64,000 nucleotides of DNA. Origin: Saccharolobus caldissimus. GTDB lineage: Archaea > Thermoproteota > Thermoprotei_A > Sulfolobales > Sulfolobaceae. Location: the NCBI RefSeq assembly GCF_020886315.1, contig NZ_AP025226.1:1886001-1950000 (forward strand). The letters are read 5' to 3'. Made by a program: the position numbers and the translations under genes. Positions 8,486 to 16,951 of the stretch are shown here, piece after piece. The notes below the pieces were generated by a model. The model worked only from the letters and a program-made list of their open reading frames with translations. It was not told the origin of the DNA and did no database searches. Position 1 is the stretch's first letter, and every line of letters starts with the position of its first letter.

Positions 8486-9579
8486 AAGTTAATGAGTTAT
8501 TAAATAAAATAAATGAGATAGCAAACAAAGATATAGAACAAAGAAGTAAATTAAAAACCTATGTTAATCTAATTTACGAAGATATAGTAAATAATAATAT
8601 TAATCTAAAAATTGAATTCATAGATGAAAATATAACTAACGACTATGTAGCTTGCAGTATCGACGGTAGTAAATACGAAATAGATCTCGCCGATATAACT
8701 CTTATTATAGCAAAGGCTGTAAAAATTAAAGGTCGTAAAAATAATAAGAAGGAAATTCCGTCTCAAATAACGGAAGACCTTAAAATAATAGAGAACTACT
8801 ATGATAAAAACATTATATCAAATAAGTCAATATTATTTATGCTAAGTTTAGAAACTAAATTGCTTGAAACATGTGAAGATTGTGACGTAATATTTATAGA
8901 CGGTCCCATAATAGATCCACCTACATATTATGAGGAAGATACTGAAATTAACGGAATAATGAGCTTAAGTAGATTCGTGCTTTATAGATCTTTAGTAATT
9001 AGAAAATTAATAGATTTAAATAAGATAATTATTGGAATAGTAAAAAATTACTCTCATAGGCTCCTAATTAAGGAATTAATGAGACAAGGCTATTCAGTTT
9101 TAAAGAATGCTAGAGAAAATTATCTGATATCAAATATCATTTATAAATATAGAATAGAAAAGGAAGAAATAAGTAAACCAATTTTCTTAGGCTGGATAAA
9201 TTGGGACTCATTAATAGGAGAAGAGTTAATAGACGATCTAAAAGGGATTTCAAAAGCCTATAAAGAGTATAAGAAAAATCTAGATGATTTTTCTATATAT
9301 TCATGTTATTATCAATATAATGTAACCTCTCCCATAAGTAGAATAGATATAATTAGTAAAGGAGAACCTAAACAAGATGCGTTAAAGTATATATATGATT
9401 GGAGTATACCTCAGGCTAAAGAAATAATATTACTTAATAAGTTAGCTGATAATATTTCTGAAATAAACTCACAAGAAGCTAAAAAATACGCCACATTATT
9501 TAATTTACTCAGAGAAAACTATTTAGATTGGAATGATAGATTAGCTGAAGTGATGATGAAGCGATCACAAACGGTATGA
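8482..9579 (+). CDS. NurA-like nuclease of the accessory HerA operon
   Basis: 365 residues. SIDGSKYEIDLAD (D61) and VIFIDGPIIDPP (D140) match the two acidic strands of the NurA RNase H-like fold that bind Mn; later charged motifs (VKNYSHRLLIKE, about 194-205) fit its core. NurA is a 5'-3' nuclease driven by HerA. The TTG at 8482 is chosen because it forms a TTGA overlap with the upstream stop and sits 7 bases behind GAGGG; an in-frame TTG at 8476 is less well placed. It is slightly longer than canonical NurA (about 330-340 residues) and diverged. Last gene of the operon; a C/D-type RNA candidate overlaps its 3' end. Confidence 0.7.
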   Translation: MKVNELLNKINEIANKDIEQRSKLKTYVNLIYEDIVNNNINLKIEFIDENITNDYVACSIDGSKYEIDLADITLIIAKAVKIKGRKNNKKEIPSQITEDLKIIENYYDKNIISNKSILFMLSLETKLLETCEDCDVIFIDGPIIDPPTYYEEDTEINGIMSLSRFVLYRSLVIRKLIDLNKIIIGIVKNYSHRLLIKELMRQGYSVLKNARENYLISNIIYKYRIEKEEISKPIFLGWINWDSLIGEELIDDLKGISKAYKEYKKNLDDFSIYSCYYQYNVTSPISRIDIISKGEPKQDALKYIYDWSIPQAKEIILLNKLADNISEINSQEAKKYATLFNLLRENYLDWNDRLAEVMMKRSQTV

Positions 9580-9605
9580 TGAAGACTCCTAGTCCATCTG
9601 ATTTT
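9549..9605 (+). ncRNA. Candidate C/D box sRNA overlapping the end of the NurA-like gene
   Basis: C box GTGATGA (core TGATGA 9554-9559; a second offset TGATGA starts at 9551), internal C' TGATGA (9577-9582) and D box CTGA (9598-9601) are spaced as in archaeal guides. The guide before D is AGACTCCTAGTCCAT (9583-9597), which is not AT-rich. A canonical D' is missing. The RNA would begin inside the last codons of the nuclease gene and finish just before the convergent slipin stop. Target not identified. Confidence 0.5.
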
Positions 9606-10413
9606 AAGATTGTTTAACTTCCGATTGTAATTTCTTCGATAAAGTTGACAATGCAACACTAGTACCTAATGTCGGATATATTTCATTTCCAGCAGGTACT
9701 ACTATTATTAATCCTCCTCTTTGCGATATATCAGACAAAGTTTCTAGAAACCTTAACTGTAAAGCAGTGGGATTATCTCTGTAATATGTTGAAGCGTCTG
9801 CTAATATACTGGCAGCTTGCCTCTCACCCTCACTTAATATTACCTTAGCTCTTCTCAGTCTTTCCGCCTCAGCCTGTTTAGCCATTGCAGTCAATAGGTC
9901 TTGTGAAAGTCTAATATCCCTTATCGTGACTGCAGTAACTTTAATTCCCCAACTCTCTGTAGCAGTATCTAAAATCTCTTGTAATCTCTTATTAATTTCC
10001 TCCCTTTTACTCAGCAATTCGTCCAATTCCATCTGACCTACTATATCCCTTAAAGAAGTTTGAGCTAAATTCAATACGGCAACATTGTAATTAAATACAC
10101 TTATTACTGCCTTTTGCGGATCTATAACCTTATAGTAAACTACCGCATCTACACTCACTGTCACGTTATCCCTAGTTAAAATTGTCTGCGGTGGTACGTC
10201 AACAGTGTTAATCCTCAAATCTACCACTAACGGTCTATCGACAAAGGGTATCAAGAAAATAATTCCAGGCCCTTTTACACGTAAAAATCTTCCTAATCTT
10301 AATACGACAGCTCTTTCCCACTCTCTGACTACTCTAAAAGACATCGCAATGAATATTATAATAATTATAAACAGAAATACTAAACCTATAACTACTCCTA
10401 CATTAATTGCCAC
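9604..10413 (-). CDS. Slipin (stomatin/SPFH band-7 membrane protein)
   Basis: 269 residues: one N-terminal membrane helix (about 5-24), then an SPFH domain (VREWERAVVLRLGRF...GPGIIFLIPFVDRPLVVDLR) and a C-terminal helix with AEAERLRRAKVILSEGERQAA, the stomatin signature. Slipins form oligomeric membrane scaffolds, classically paired with NfeD proteins. The start is GTG at 10413. It lies 25 bases downstream of the thermopsin-like gene on the same strand, and a short NfeD gene is just across the divergent promoter, so the three probably act together. Confidence 0.9.
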   Translation of the reverse strand: MAINVGVVIGLVFLFIIIIIFIAMSFRVVREWERAVVLRLGRFLRVKGPGIIFLIPFVDRPLVVDLRINTVDVPPQTILTRDNVTVSVDAVVYYKVIDPQKAVISVFNYNVAVLNLAQTSLRDIVGQMELDELLSKREEINKRLQEILDTATESWGIKVTAVTIRDIRLSQDLLTAMAKQAEAERLRRAKVILSEGERQAASILADASTYYRDNPTALQLRFLETLSDISQRGGLIIVVPAGNEIYPTLGTSVALSTLSKKLQSEVKQS

Positions 10414-10438
10414 TTTTTTACTCCCTCTAAATATATAT

Positions 10439-11752
10439 CTATAATTTGAACCTTATTAATATTGCTGAAATTACCATACCTATTACAAAAGCCAAAATGT
10501 ATACAATAATATATATATTTACACTAGATTCCTCTGTAGAATTAGTAGTCTGGCTAGTCGTTGTAAGACTTTGTTTTGTAAACACTGATTTTATTCCATT
10601 CTTAAATGAATTTTGAGCTGATTTAAGGAAATTAAGCAATTGTTGATAATATGCTTGCAATTTACTAGAAAGGGAATTTAAAATAGGCGAAGAGTAATAG
10701 GGTACTGATGATAGTGTATAATTTCCAGGGTAATAAACAATATAAAATGAATAATTATCGTAATTAAAAACGGCTTCTCCAGAAGAATTAGTTATCGCTT
10801 TAGAAATTATTGAAGGGGGTATTCCAGTCTCTAAATATACTACTTGTCCCGACAAGGGTTTATTATCTACATCTAATTTCACATAAATTTTATCACTTGT
10901 TTGATTTACTGTAATGTGAGGAGGAATTGGCCATAAAACTGAAGGGGGAAAATTATTACCATAAGTTTCTATTGCTACTGGAGAAAATATATTTTGAAAG
11001 TTAGAATAAACCTTAACTCCATAAGCTGCCTCAGCGGTATCAAAACCTATAGAATAGGCATCTGGAACTATAGTTAAAGTTTTCCCATTAAAGTAGTATA
11101 ACTGGGCTGATGCACTAACATTCATATAAACCACACTTCCACCACCTGGACCACCCCAGACTAGTTCAAGATCGTTAGGTAAACCTAAAAGGGAAGTGCC
11201 GCCTAGTTGAAATAAACCCATAATCGGAAATGAGTAATATACACCTTTCTTTCCGTTAATATTATACCCAAATTCTAAAGTAGAATTTATAATATCCATG
11301 AATAGCGAAATATGCATGGGTAAGCTTTCTTTAAATGTAGGTCCTTGATAACATATTACACCTAATCCTTGATATACAGTTGAATTAGCTGAAACGTCAT
11401 AAAAAGGACCAGAAAGATTCCATAAATTCACTACTAACGTTAAGTAAAACATATTTGAATTTATCTGATGAAATAAAATAACATTTTGAGCCCAATACTT
11501 TCCTAATATCATAGCATTTAATTGAAGAGATGCATTACCAGAGGTTAAGTATTGACCACCTGGTAGGTATGAATTACCTATATTCAAATTCGTAATGTTA
11601 ATCTCTCCTAATACAAAATTTGTATATATTATAGTATTTAATGGATAACTAGTTATACCAGATGGGAACGCAAAAGTGGGAGTTTGCGAAACAATAGTCA
11701 ATGGTAATAATAAAGGTAATAATAGAATTATTATGAAGATAAGCTTATACAT
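10439..11752 (-). CDS. Membrane-anchored thermopsin-family (A5) protease
   Basis: 437 residues from the ATG at 11752 (a GTG at 11755 is in frame). Signal peptide at 1-22, then a thermopsin-like body: SYPLNTIIYTNFVLGEINI, GNASLQLNAMILGKYWAQNVILF and SGPFYDV resemble the conserved blocks of thermopsin, the acid protease of Sulfolobales. A Ser/Thr/Asn-rich linker (about 393-409) leads to a single C-terminal membrane helix and RFKL, so the enzyme would face outside and stay attached. Adjacent to slipin. Catalytic residues of family A5 are not securely identified from sequence alone. Confidence 0.65.
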   Translation of the reverse strand: MYKLIFIIILLLPLLLPLTIVSQTPTFAFPSGITSYPLNTIIYTNFVLGEINITNLNIGNSYLPGGQYLTSGNASLQLNAMILGKYWAQNVILFHQINSNMFYLTLVVNLWNLSGPFYDVSANSTVYQGLGVICYQGPTFKESLPMHISLFMDIINSTLEFGYNINGKKGVYYSFPIMGLFQLGGTSLLGLPNDLELVWGGPGGGSVVYMNVSASAQLYYFNGKTLTIVPDAYSIGFDTAEAAYGVKVYSNFQNIFSPVAIETYGNNFPPSVLWPIPPHITVNQTSDKIYVKLDVDNKPLSGQVVYLETGIPPSIISKAITNSSGEAVFNYDNYSFYIVYYPGNYTLSSVPYYSSPILNSLSSKLQAYYQQLLNFLKSAQNSFKNGIKSVFTKQSLTTTSQTTNSTEESSVNIYIIVYILAFVIGMVISAILIRFKL

Positions 11753-11786
11753 CACAAATATATACTAATTTAACTAATAAAAATCT

Positions 11787-12161
11787 GTGGCACATCCAGT
11801 TGCAATCACGCTAATAATTATTGTAATTCTAATTGCAATACTAGTCTTAACTGGCTATATTTCAGATCCTATAATAGACATTCCGTCTTTAGCTTTACTA
11901 GGATTTTTAACATATCGGGTAATTAATGTAATTATAAAGACAAGAGGTAGAAATTTGTATACATATGAGGGAAAAATTGGAAAAGCCGTTGACGACATAA
12001 AGGCTGGAAATATTGGATACGTTTTAGTTGAGGGAGAATATTGGCAGGCTTTAGCTTTAGAAGATATAAAGAAAAATGAAGAGATAGTAGTAATTAAAAG
12101 GGAAGGATTAAAACTAATTGTTAAAAGGAGGGCAAGTAGAATTGAGACCGATAGAGTATAG
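11787..12161 (+). CDS. Short NfeD-like protein (membrane plus OB-fold domain)
   Basis: 124 residues: two membrane helices (about 5-25 and 31-49) followed by a small soluble domain with GKIGKAVDDIKAGNIGYVLVEGEYWQALA, typical of the NfeD C-terminal OB fold. There is no ClpP-class protease domain, so it is the short NfeD type (NfeD1b). GTG start with TATA-like TATATACT about 25 bases upstream, hence leaderless. Divergent from the thermopsin-slipin pair across a 34-base gap. NfeD proteins bind slipins. Confidence 0.75.
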   Translation: MAHPVAITLIIIVILIAILVLTGYISDPIIDIPSLALLGFLTYRVINVIIKTRGRNLYTYEGKIGKAVDDIKAGNIGYVLVEGEYWQALALEDIKKNEEIVVIKREGLKLIVKRRASRIETDRV

Positions 12162-12432
12162 AAAACTTATAGATATATTAACGAAGAAAGGATTTGAAAT
12201 AAAAAATGAAGATAACGAGATAATAGCTATATTTTACCCTCCTTCAATTGAGGAAGCTGGAGGTGAGACTGAGGAAAATTTCATGATGGAGAGGTATTAC
12301 GTTATTAAATTTAAAAAACAAGATAATTTAGCTTATTATGATTCAACCACTTTAATGGAGGGCAATAGAGCTATAAAAAATTTAAGCGTAGAAGAAGTTG
12401 AACCTTGGTTAGAGTACATTTTAGGGGAGTAA
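12142..12432 (+). CDS. Hypothetical protein
   Basis: 96 residues from TTG 12142, chosen because GGAGG (12127-12131) lies 10 bases upstream; an in-frame TTG at 12118 has no such site. Acidic, soluble, no membrane segment (RPIEYRKLIDILTKKGFEIKN..., YYVIKFKKQDNLAYYDS). It overlaps the NfeD gene by 20 bases and is followed 2 bases later by the cyclotransferase-like gene, so it is in their operon. No recognisable family. Confidence 0.65.
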   Translation: MRPIEYRKLIDILTKKGFEIKNEDNEIIAIFYPPSIEEAGGETEENFMMERYYVIKFKKQDNLAYYDSTTLMEGNRAIKNLSVEEVEPWLEYILGE

Positions 12433-12434
12433 AA

Positions 12435-13271
12435 ATGTATATTTTTGTTTATGGAAGCCTTAGATACGGTTTTGAGTTACATCATCTGATAGCAAAATCT
12501 AGGTTTGTAGGATTAGGCTATATAGAGGGATATGAGATGTATGATTTAGGGAACTATCCAGGCATAGTCAAAGGTGATGGAATAGTATGGGGAGAAGTGT
12601 ATGAAATAGATGATAATTTAATAAAATTTCTGGATGAGGTAGAAGATTTTAAAGGCTCTCCTGACGATTTATACGTAAGAGAGAAAACTAGAGTTTATTT
12701 TGACCAAAGGAGGAAATATTACTTAGATAACGTAAACTTCTATAGATATAATAGAGAAATTACAAAAGATAGAGAGAAAATAGAGAACGGAGATTATTCC
12801 GCATGGAGCGGAATGCCAATAGTTGTAAATTATTTCGCTTACGCTGAAAATATGAATGAAAATATTCTCCGACAGAGAGGAGTCGATATAATTTTATCTG
12901 AAATACCAGCTTATTTAAAAGGTTATAGATTAATATTTAACATACCTTGTAAATACGGTTACTGCGCTAATTTAATAGAAGATGAAAATGGAAAAATATG
13001 CGGCTATCTCCAGAAAGTCTTCCTTCATACACTGAATTCATTAGATAAAGCAGAACAACATCTCATAAAATATTTGAGAGAAGTAGTAAAAGTTATAGAT
13101 AAAAATGGGAAGGAATACTTTGCATTTGCCTATATATCAAGCTATAAGGAAAACAGAAAAGAACCCTCAAAAGAATATATAAAAATAATAAAAGATGGAA
13201 TAAAAAGAGGTTGGGGAAATGAATGTATAAGTAGTGGATTAGAAGAATATGATGACCCTGGCATTACTTGA
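12435..13271 (+). CDS. Two-domain gamma-glutamylcyclotransferase-like (AIG2/GGCT) protein
   Basis: 278 residues from the ATG at 12435, preceded by a GGGGAG ribosome site; upstream in-frame codons are unlikely to be used. It has two GGCT-type units: VYGSLRYGFELHHLI with GYEMYDLGNYPGIV (1-85) and NYFAYAENMNENILRQRGV (about 135-240). The YGSL substrate-binding loop is in unit 1, with an acidic residue in VWGEVYEID. Members form 5-oxoproline from gamma-glutamyl amines, but many homologues have other substrates. Substrate unknown here. Confidence 0.75.
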   Translation: MYIFVYGSLRYGFELHHLIAKSRFVGLGYIEGYEMYDLGNYPGIVKGDGIVWGEVYEIDDNLIKFLDEVEDFKGSPDDLYVREKTRVYFDQRRKYYLDNVNFYRYNREITKDREKIENGDYSAWSGMPIVVNYFAYAENMNENILRQRGVDIILSEIPAYLKGYRLIFNIPCKYGYCANLIEDENGKICGYLQKVFLHTLNSLDKAEQHLIKYLREVVKVIDKNGKEYFAFAYISSYKENRKEPSKEYIKIIKDGIKRGWGNECISSGLEEYDDPGIT

Positions 13272-13321
13272 CTTGATGAAGAGCGAACTCGGTTCTGATG
13301 ATGAATAGTTCGCCAATGATT
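13272..13321 (+). ncRNA. Candidate C/D box sRNA between two genes
   Basis: C box TGATGA (13274-13279), a ~15-nt guide GAGCGAACTCGGTT, D' CTGA (13295-13298) directly abutting C' TGATGA (13299-13304), a second guide ATAGTTCGCC and a D-like ATGA (13316-13319). The stretch is GC-richer than its surroundings and fills the gap between a stop codon and the next GTG. The final D box is off by one base. Confidence 0.55.
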
Positions 13322-13322
13322 T

Positions 13323-14159
13323 GTGAAGAAACGTGCAGGATCTGATAATCTTTATTTGTTCAATATTATTAGAATTATAAATAGTGAGACTTTGAGTTTA
13401 GAAGACGCTTATACTCAATATAAAAACGGAAATTTAAATTACGCGTTAAGGCTTATAAATGAGATCATAGAAAAGGATCCTAATAATAAGGAGGCTTACT
13501 CTTTAAGGGGAAGAATTCTCTTTGAAATGGGCAAAATTCAAGACTCGCTAGAGAGCTTCCAGAAGGCTAACGATAATATAGGAATAGCTAAAGTGCTAAT
13601 ATCTCAAGGACTTTACAGTGATGCGTTATCATATTTAGAAAAAGATGACTCAAAAGAAAGTAAAAAATTGAAATCATTGATTTATTTAAAATTAGAAAAT
13701 TTTGAAAAAGCCTATGAGGAAATTAAGGAAGTAAATGATGAAGATCCCTTAATATATAAAATAAGGGGAATTTCAGAACTTAAACTGGGGAAATATAGCG
13801 ATGCTATAAGGGATTTAAGTTTAGCAATAGAAAAGTATCCTACTGATGCTGAGTTATATTTCTATAGGGCTATGGCACAGGAGGAGATGGGTAATTATAA
13901 AGAAGCTGAGGCTGATCTCGAAATGGCTATTAATTTAAATCCATATTATGCGGAGGTTTATTTTAATTTAGGACAATTAAGGGAGAGAAGAGGGGCTTTA
14001 GAGGATGCTGTAGCAATGTATACCAAAGCAATAAACGTTAATCCTTTATATAAAAATGCCTACGTTAGAAGGGCTAAATCGTTAATGAAATTAGGAAAAG
14101 AAGAGGAGGCCTATGCTGATATCCAAAGAGTTCGTGAGTTAGAAGACTCACAAAGTTAA
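13323..14159 (+). CDS. TPR-repeat protein
   Basis: 278 residues, GTG start. At least five tetratricopeptide units: NYALRLINEIIEKDPNNKEAYSLRG (about 38-63), DAIRDLSLAIEKYPTDAELYFYRA, EAEADLEMAINLNPYYAEVYFNLG and DAVAMYTKAINVNPLYKNAYVRRA. TPR arrays are protein-interaction scaffolds. The first ~30 residues are unrelated. Soluble. The partner is unknown; the next genes downstream are on the same strand but of unknown function. Confidence 0.85.
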   Translation: MKKRAGSDNLYLFNIIRIINSETLSLEDAYTQYKNGNLNYALRLINEIIEKDPNNKEAYSLRGRILFEMGKIQDSLESFQKANDNIGIAKVLISQGLYSDALSYLEKDDSKESKKLKSLIYLKLENFEKAYEEIKEVNDEDPLIYKIRGISELKLGKYSDAIRDLSLAIEKYPTDAELYFYRAMAQEEMGNYKEAEADLEMAINLNPYYAEVYFNLGQLRERRGALEDAVAMYTKAINVNPLYKNAYVRRAKSLMKLGKEEEAYADIQRVRELEDSQS

Positions 14160-14185
14160 ATATCTTTTTAGAAATTATATACTCG

Positions 14186-14896
14186 ATGAAATGTAGTACT
14201 AAATCGTTCAGAGAAATAAGGGGGTTTTCCTTTCTAGTTCCTAACTGTGACAAGGATTTTTTACAACAAAAATTTGAGACTTTTAGAAAATTATCTAATG
14301 AAGAAAATAAAACGTACATAATAAGAATAGCTGATTCAAACTATTTTAGATTTGAAGTACTAATGTTACCTAATTCCTTAACTCTGCTTACCATATCTAC
14401 TGTAAGGGGGACTAACAATATTAATTTAAGGGACTTCGAAATGATAGATGAGTTACAAACATTAGCATGCTGTGCATATCAAAAAGAGGATTTAAAAAAC
14501 GCAACTGTAAACTTCCTATCTCCTACTCAAGTAGGTGAAGCCGAAGTTGTTGACTTAATAAGTTCAGAGGAAGAATTCGAATGCAATACACAATGTGATA
14601 ATATAACCTGGAATGAGATAAAAATGCCAGAGTCGATAGAAGGAAAATGGGCTACTACAGAGTTAGCTTATACTAATAGATTATTTCTTAAGGCTCTAGC
14701 AGGTCAAGGAAAATTCCTAGCAATATCAACTGAAAGACCTCAAAATTCGATAAAATTCGTAACTTTAGATAGATTAGGAGCACTATGTTGCTTTTTATCC
14801 ATACTAAAAAGAAAACTTAATGAATGCCAAAATCTTAAGGAGATCTTATCAACATATCTTCAAGTTGAGACAGGTAAGAAAAGGAAGAAAAAATGA
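14186..14896 (+). CDS. Hypothetical cysteine-rich protein
   Basis: 236 residues, no family recognised. Cysteines occur in pairs or clusters (ACCAYQ near 95, ECNTQCDN near 132, GALCCFLS near 195), suggesting disulfides or metal binding. The C-terminus is a Lys/Arg tail (GKKRKKK). The stop overlaps the next ATG by four bases (ATGA), so the pair is translationally coupled. Probably a Sulfolobales-specific protein. Confidence 0.65.
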   Translation: MKCSTKSFREIRGFSFLVPNCDKDFLQQKFETFRKLSNEENKTYIIRIADSNYFRFEVLMLPNSLTLLTISTVRGTNNINLRDFEMIDELQTLACCAYQKEDLKNATVNFLSPTQVGEAEVVDLISSEEEFECNTQCDNITWNEIKMPESIEGKWATTELAYTNRLFLKALAGQGKFLAISTERPQNSIKFVTLDRLGALCCFLSILKRKLNECQNLKEILSTYLQVETGKKRKKK

Positions 14897-15399
14897 GTGA
14901 GAAAGTAACTCCTATTTTTGCATTAGGTAACTTCGTTATGGATAGATTAGGCAATGTAACACAGTATATGTTTTTCTACTATTATGATCCAGATAACTAC
15001 TATGCAAGCTTAAATAAAGATCTACTAAATAATGAGCTGGAAAATATTAAGGAAAATATGCAAAATTTTTTAGATGAAGAAAAGATTATTATAAATAATG
15101 AGGAAGTTAAGGCTAAAGTAATAAATACAGATATTTTTCTTTTAGATATAACCCATCCAGTAATAGAGTTTATAATATTATTTAAAGGAAAGTTAAGAAA
15201 AGGAATTAACGTTTATGAAAACATGTACGAGGAGGAAATAACGGAATATCCTTACGAGGCCATCTGGAGATTACCGGGAAAAGTAGTTGAAGTTAATATG
15301 AAGGGTAATATCACAGTATTTAATAATTTTCTAAAAATTAGAGTAAATAAGGGAATTAAGGTAGGTGGTAAAGAGGTTATAAAGTTCGCCTTAAGATAA
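14893..15399 (+). CDS. Hypothetical protein
   Basis: 168 residues, soluble, acidic, no recognisable motif (FVMDRLGNVTQYMFFYYYDPDNYYASL at about 13-39; IINNEEVKAKVINTDIFLLDITHPVIEFIILFKGK later). ATG overlaps the previous stop by four bases; the two probably work together. Function unknown. Confidence 0.65.
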   Translation: MSEKVTPIFALGNFVMDRLGNVTQYMFFYYYDPDNYYASLNKDLLNNELENIKENMQNFLDEEKIIINNEEVKAKVINTDIFLLDITHPVIEFIILFKGKLRKGINVYENMYEEEITEYPYEAIWRLPGKVVEVNMKGNITVFNNFLKIRVNKGIKVGGKEVIKFALR

Positions 15400-15426
15400 C
15401 TTTAAATGATAAACGAAACTAACTGA

Positions 15427-16590
15427 TTGTTTGTGAAGAAAGAAAGTTTAGTTTATATCATAATTATAATTGTATTATCTACATTATCAGCTAGGGCAGT
15501 TAACAACATGATAACTACTACTGTCCCCTTATTAGCTAAATACGACTTAAATATGGATGAAGTTTACGTGGGAATCTTATCCGCATCGTTCTCAATATTT
15601 ACACTGATTTCAACAACTTTCATTAATCCATTCTTAGTATCTTTTAAAAGAAAAATTGTGTTTATATTATCCTCAATACTAATAATACCTTTACTAGTAC
15701 TACTTTATATGTCAAATCAAATAACCATATGGATTGTATTTCCAATAACTGGATTTATTTACGGATTTATAATGCCTAATTTAATAACGTTTGCCTCATT
15801 AGGTAATAGTAGAAGGGAATCAGAAAGATTACTTAATATATACTCTACTAGCTTAAGCTTAAGTCTTGTAATAGGACCAATTTTAGAAACAATATTACTG
15901 AAGCAATATAACTATAGGGATATATTCTTATTATTTTTACCATTAGCAATACCATTAGCAATTTTATCTAAATATGTGAAATTCCCTGAAATAAAAAATG
16001 AGATAAAAGGTTTTAATACTTTTAAAAATGATGGTCTAATTGCCGCTATTCTATCAATAACCTCATACAACATACCTTTTGCAGTAATAACAACATTTAT
16101 TGCAATATACGCTAAAGAATTATTTAACGTTGAGAATTTCGCAGCCTATTCAGTATTTATCCCATTCTTTTTCATATCATTCCTAACCAGATTTTATATG
16201 GCACTAAGGCCTTTCAATAATTTAAGAAAACCTATGTTAATCTCAATATTTCTTACAATTATAGGCATAATAACTGTTTCATTTTCTCCAAACTTCTTGA
16301 CACTTCTAATAGGAATGCTAATACTAGGCGTTCCTCACGGTTCAATATTTCCAATGTCTACAGTGATGATAACTAGAAGTACCTCAGTATCTGAAAGAAA
16401 TGCTGCTAATTCCTTTTTCTTAGCTTATAACAATATCCTTTTTACGATATCACCAATAATATATGGATACCTTGTAGCCTTATTAAGATCTAATTACAGA
16501 TTATCTTTTGCATTGTTACTGATCCCATTAAGTATTTCAGCGATACTACTTATTAAATTATATTGGAAAAACAAAATATTATTAGGATGA
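15427..16590 (+). CDS. Major facilitator superfamily transporter
   Basis: About 387 residues with roughly twelve membrane helices in two halves and MFS-like loops (SFKRKIVF after helix 2, MALRPFNNLRKPM between halves). Substrate not predictable. Start uncertain: TTG 15427 or GTG 15433. Convergent with the pterin dehydratase gene, overlapping its 3' end by nine bases. Confidence 0.8.
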   Translation: MFVKKESLVYIIIIIVLSTLSARAVNNMITTTVPLLAKYDLNMDEVYVGILSASFSIFTLISTTFINPFLVSFKRKIVFILSSILIIPLLVLLYMSNQITIWIVFPITGFIYGFIMPNLITFASLGNSRRESERLLNIYSTSLSLSLVIGPILETILLKQYNYRDIFLLFLPLAIPLAILSKYVKFPEIKNEIKGFNTFKNDGLIAAILSITSYNIPFAVITTFIAIYAKELFNVENFAAYSVFIPFFFISFLTRFYMALRPFNNLRKPMLISIFLTIIGIITVSFSPNFLTLLIGMLILGVPHGSIFPMSTVMITRSTSVSERNAANSFFLAYNNILFTISPIIYGYLVALLRSNYRLSFALLLIPLSISAILLIKLYWKNKILLG

Positions 16591-16878
16591 TCTTAACATT
16601 TTGTATATATCATCTATCTTTAACGCTAATTGATAGTCTAAATCTGTTAAACCACCTACATCATGCGTGGTAAGTTCTACTATAACCCTATTGTAATATA
16701 TGCAGACATCAGGGTGATGATTTAATCCATCAGCAGGTGGCTGAATCTCCTTTAAAAACTCTATAGAACCCTTGAAATTCTTAAATTTGTATTCCTTTCT
16801 AATTTTCTTCCCATCCTCGGAGATGAGCCAACCATTACTTTTGAGCTCTTCTAATTCCTTAGAAGAAATTGACCTCAT
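16582..16878 (-). CDS. Pterin-4a-carbinolamine dehydratase (DCoH/PCD family)
   Basis: 98 residues, the family's usual size. Signature GLNHHPDVCIYYNRVIVELTTHDVGGLTDLDYQLALKID contains the conserved H-H-P-x-(2)-Y...L-x-T-H core. The enzyme dehydrates 4a-hydroxytetrahydropterins. In Sulfolobales, which use modified pterins, the physiological substrate is unclear. ATG start at 16878. Confidence 0.9.
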   Translation of the reverse strand: MRSISSKELEELKSNGWLISEDGKKIRKEYKFKNFKGSIEFLKEIQPPADGLNHHPDVCIYYNRVIVELTTHDVGGLTDLDYQLALKIDDIYKMLRSS

Positions 16879-16951
16879 AATTAAATGATTGTAAAAAAGA
16901 CTATAATATTTTATGCAAATCTAAATTTCATTTTTATAAAATAAATAAAAA

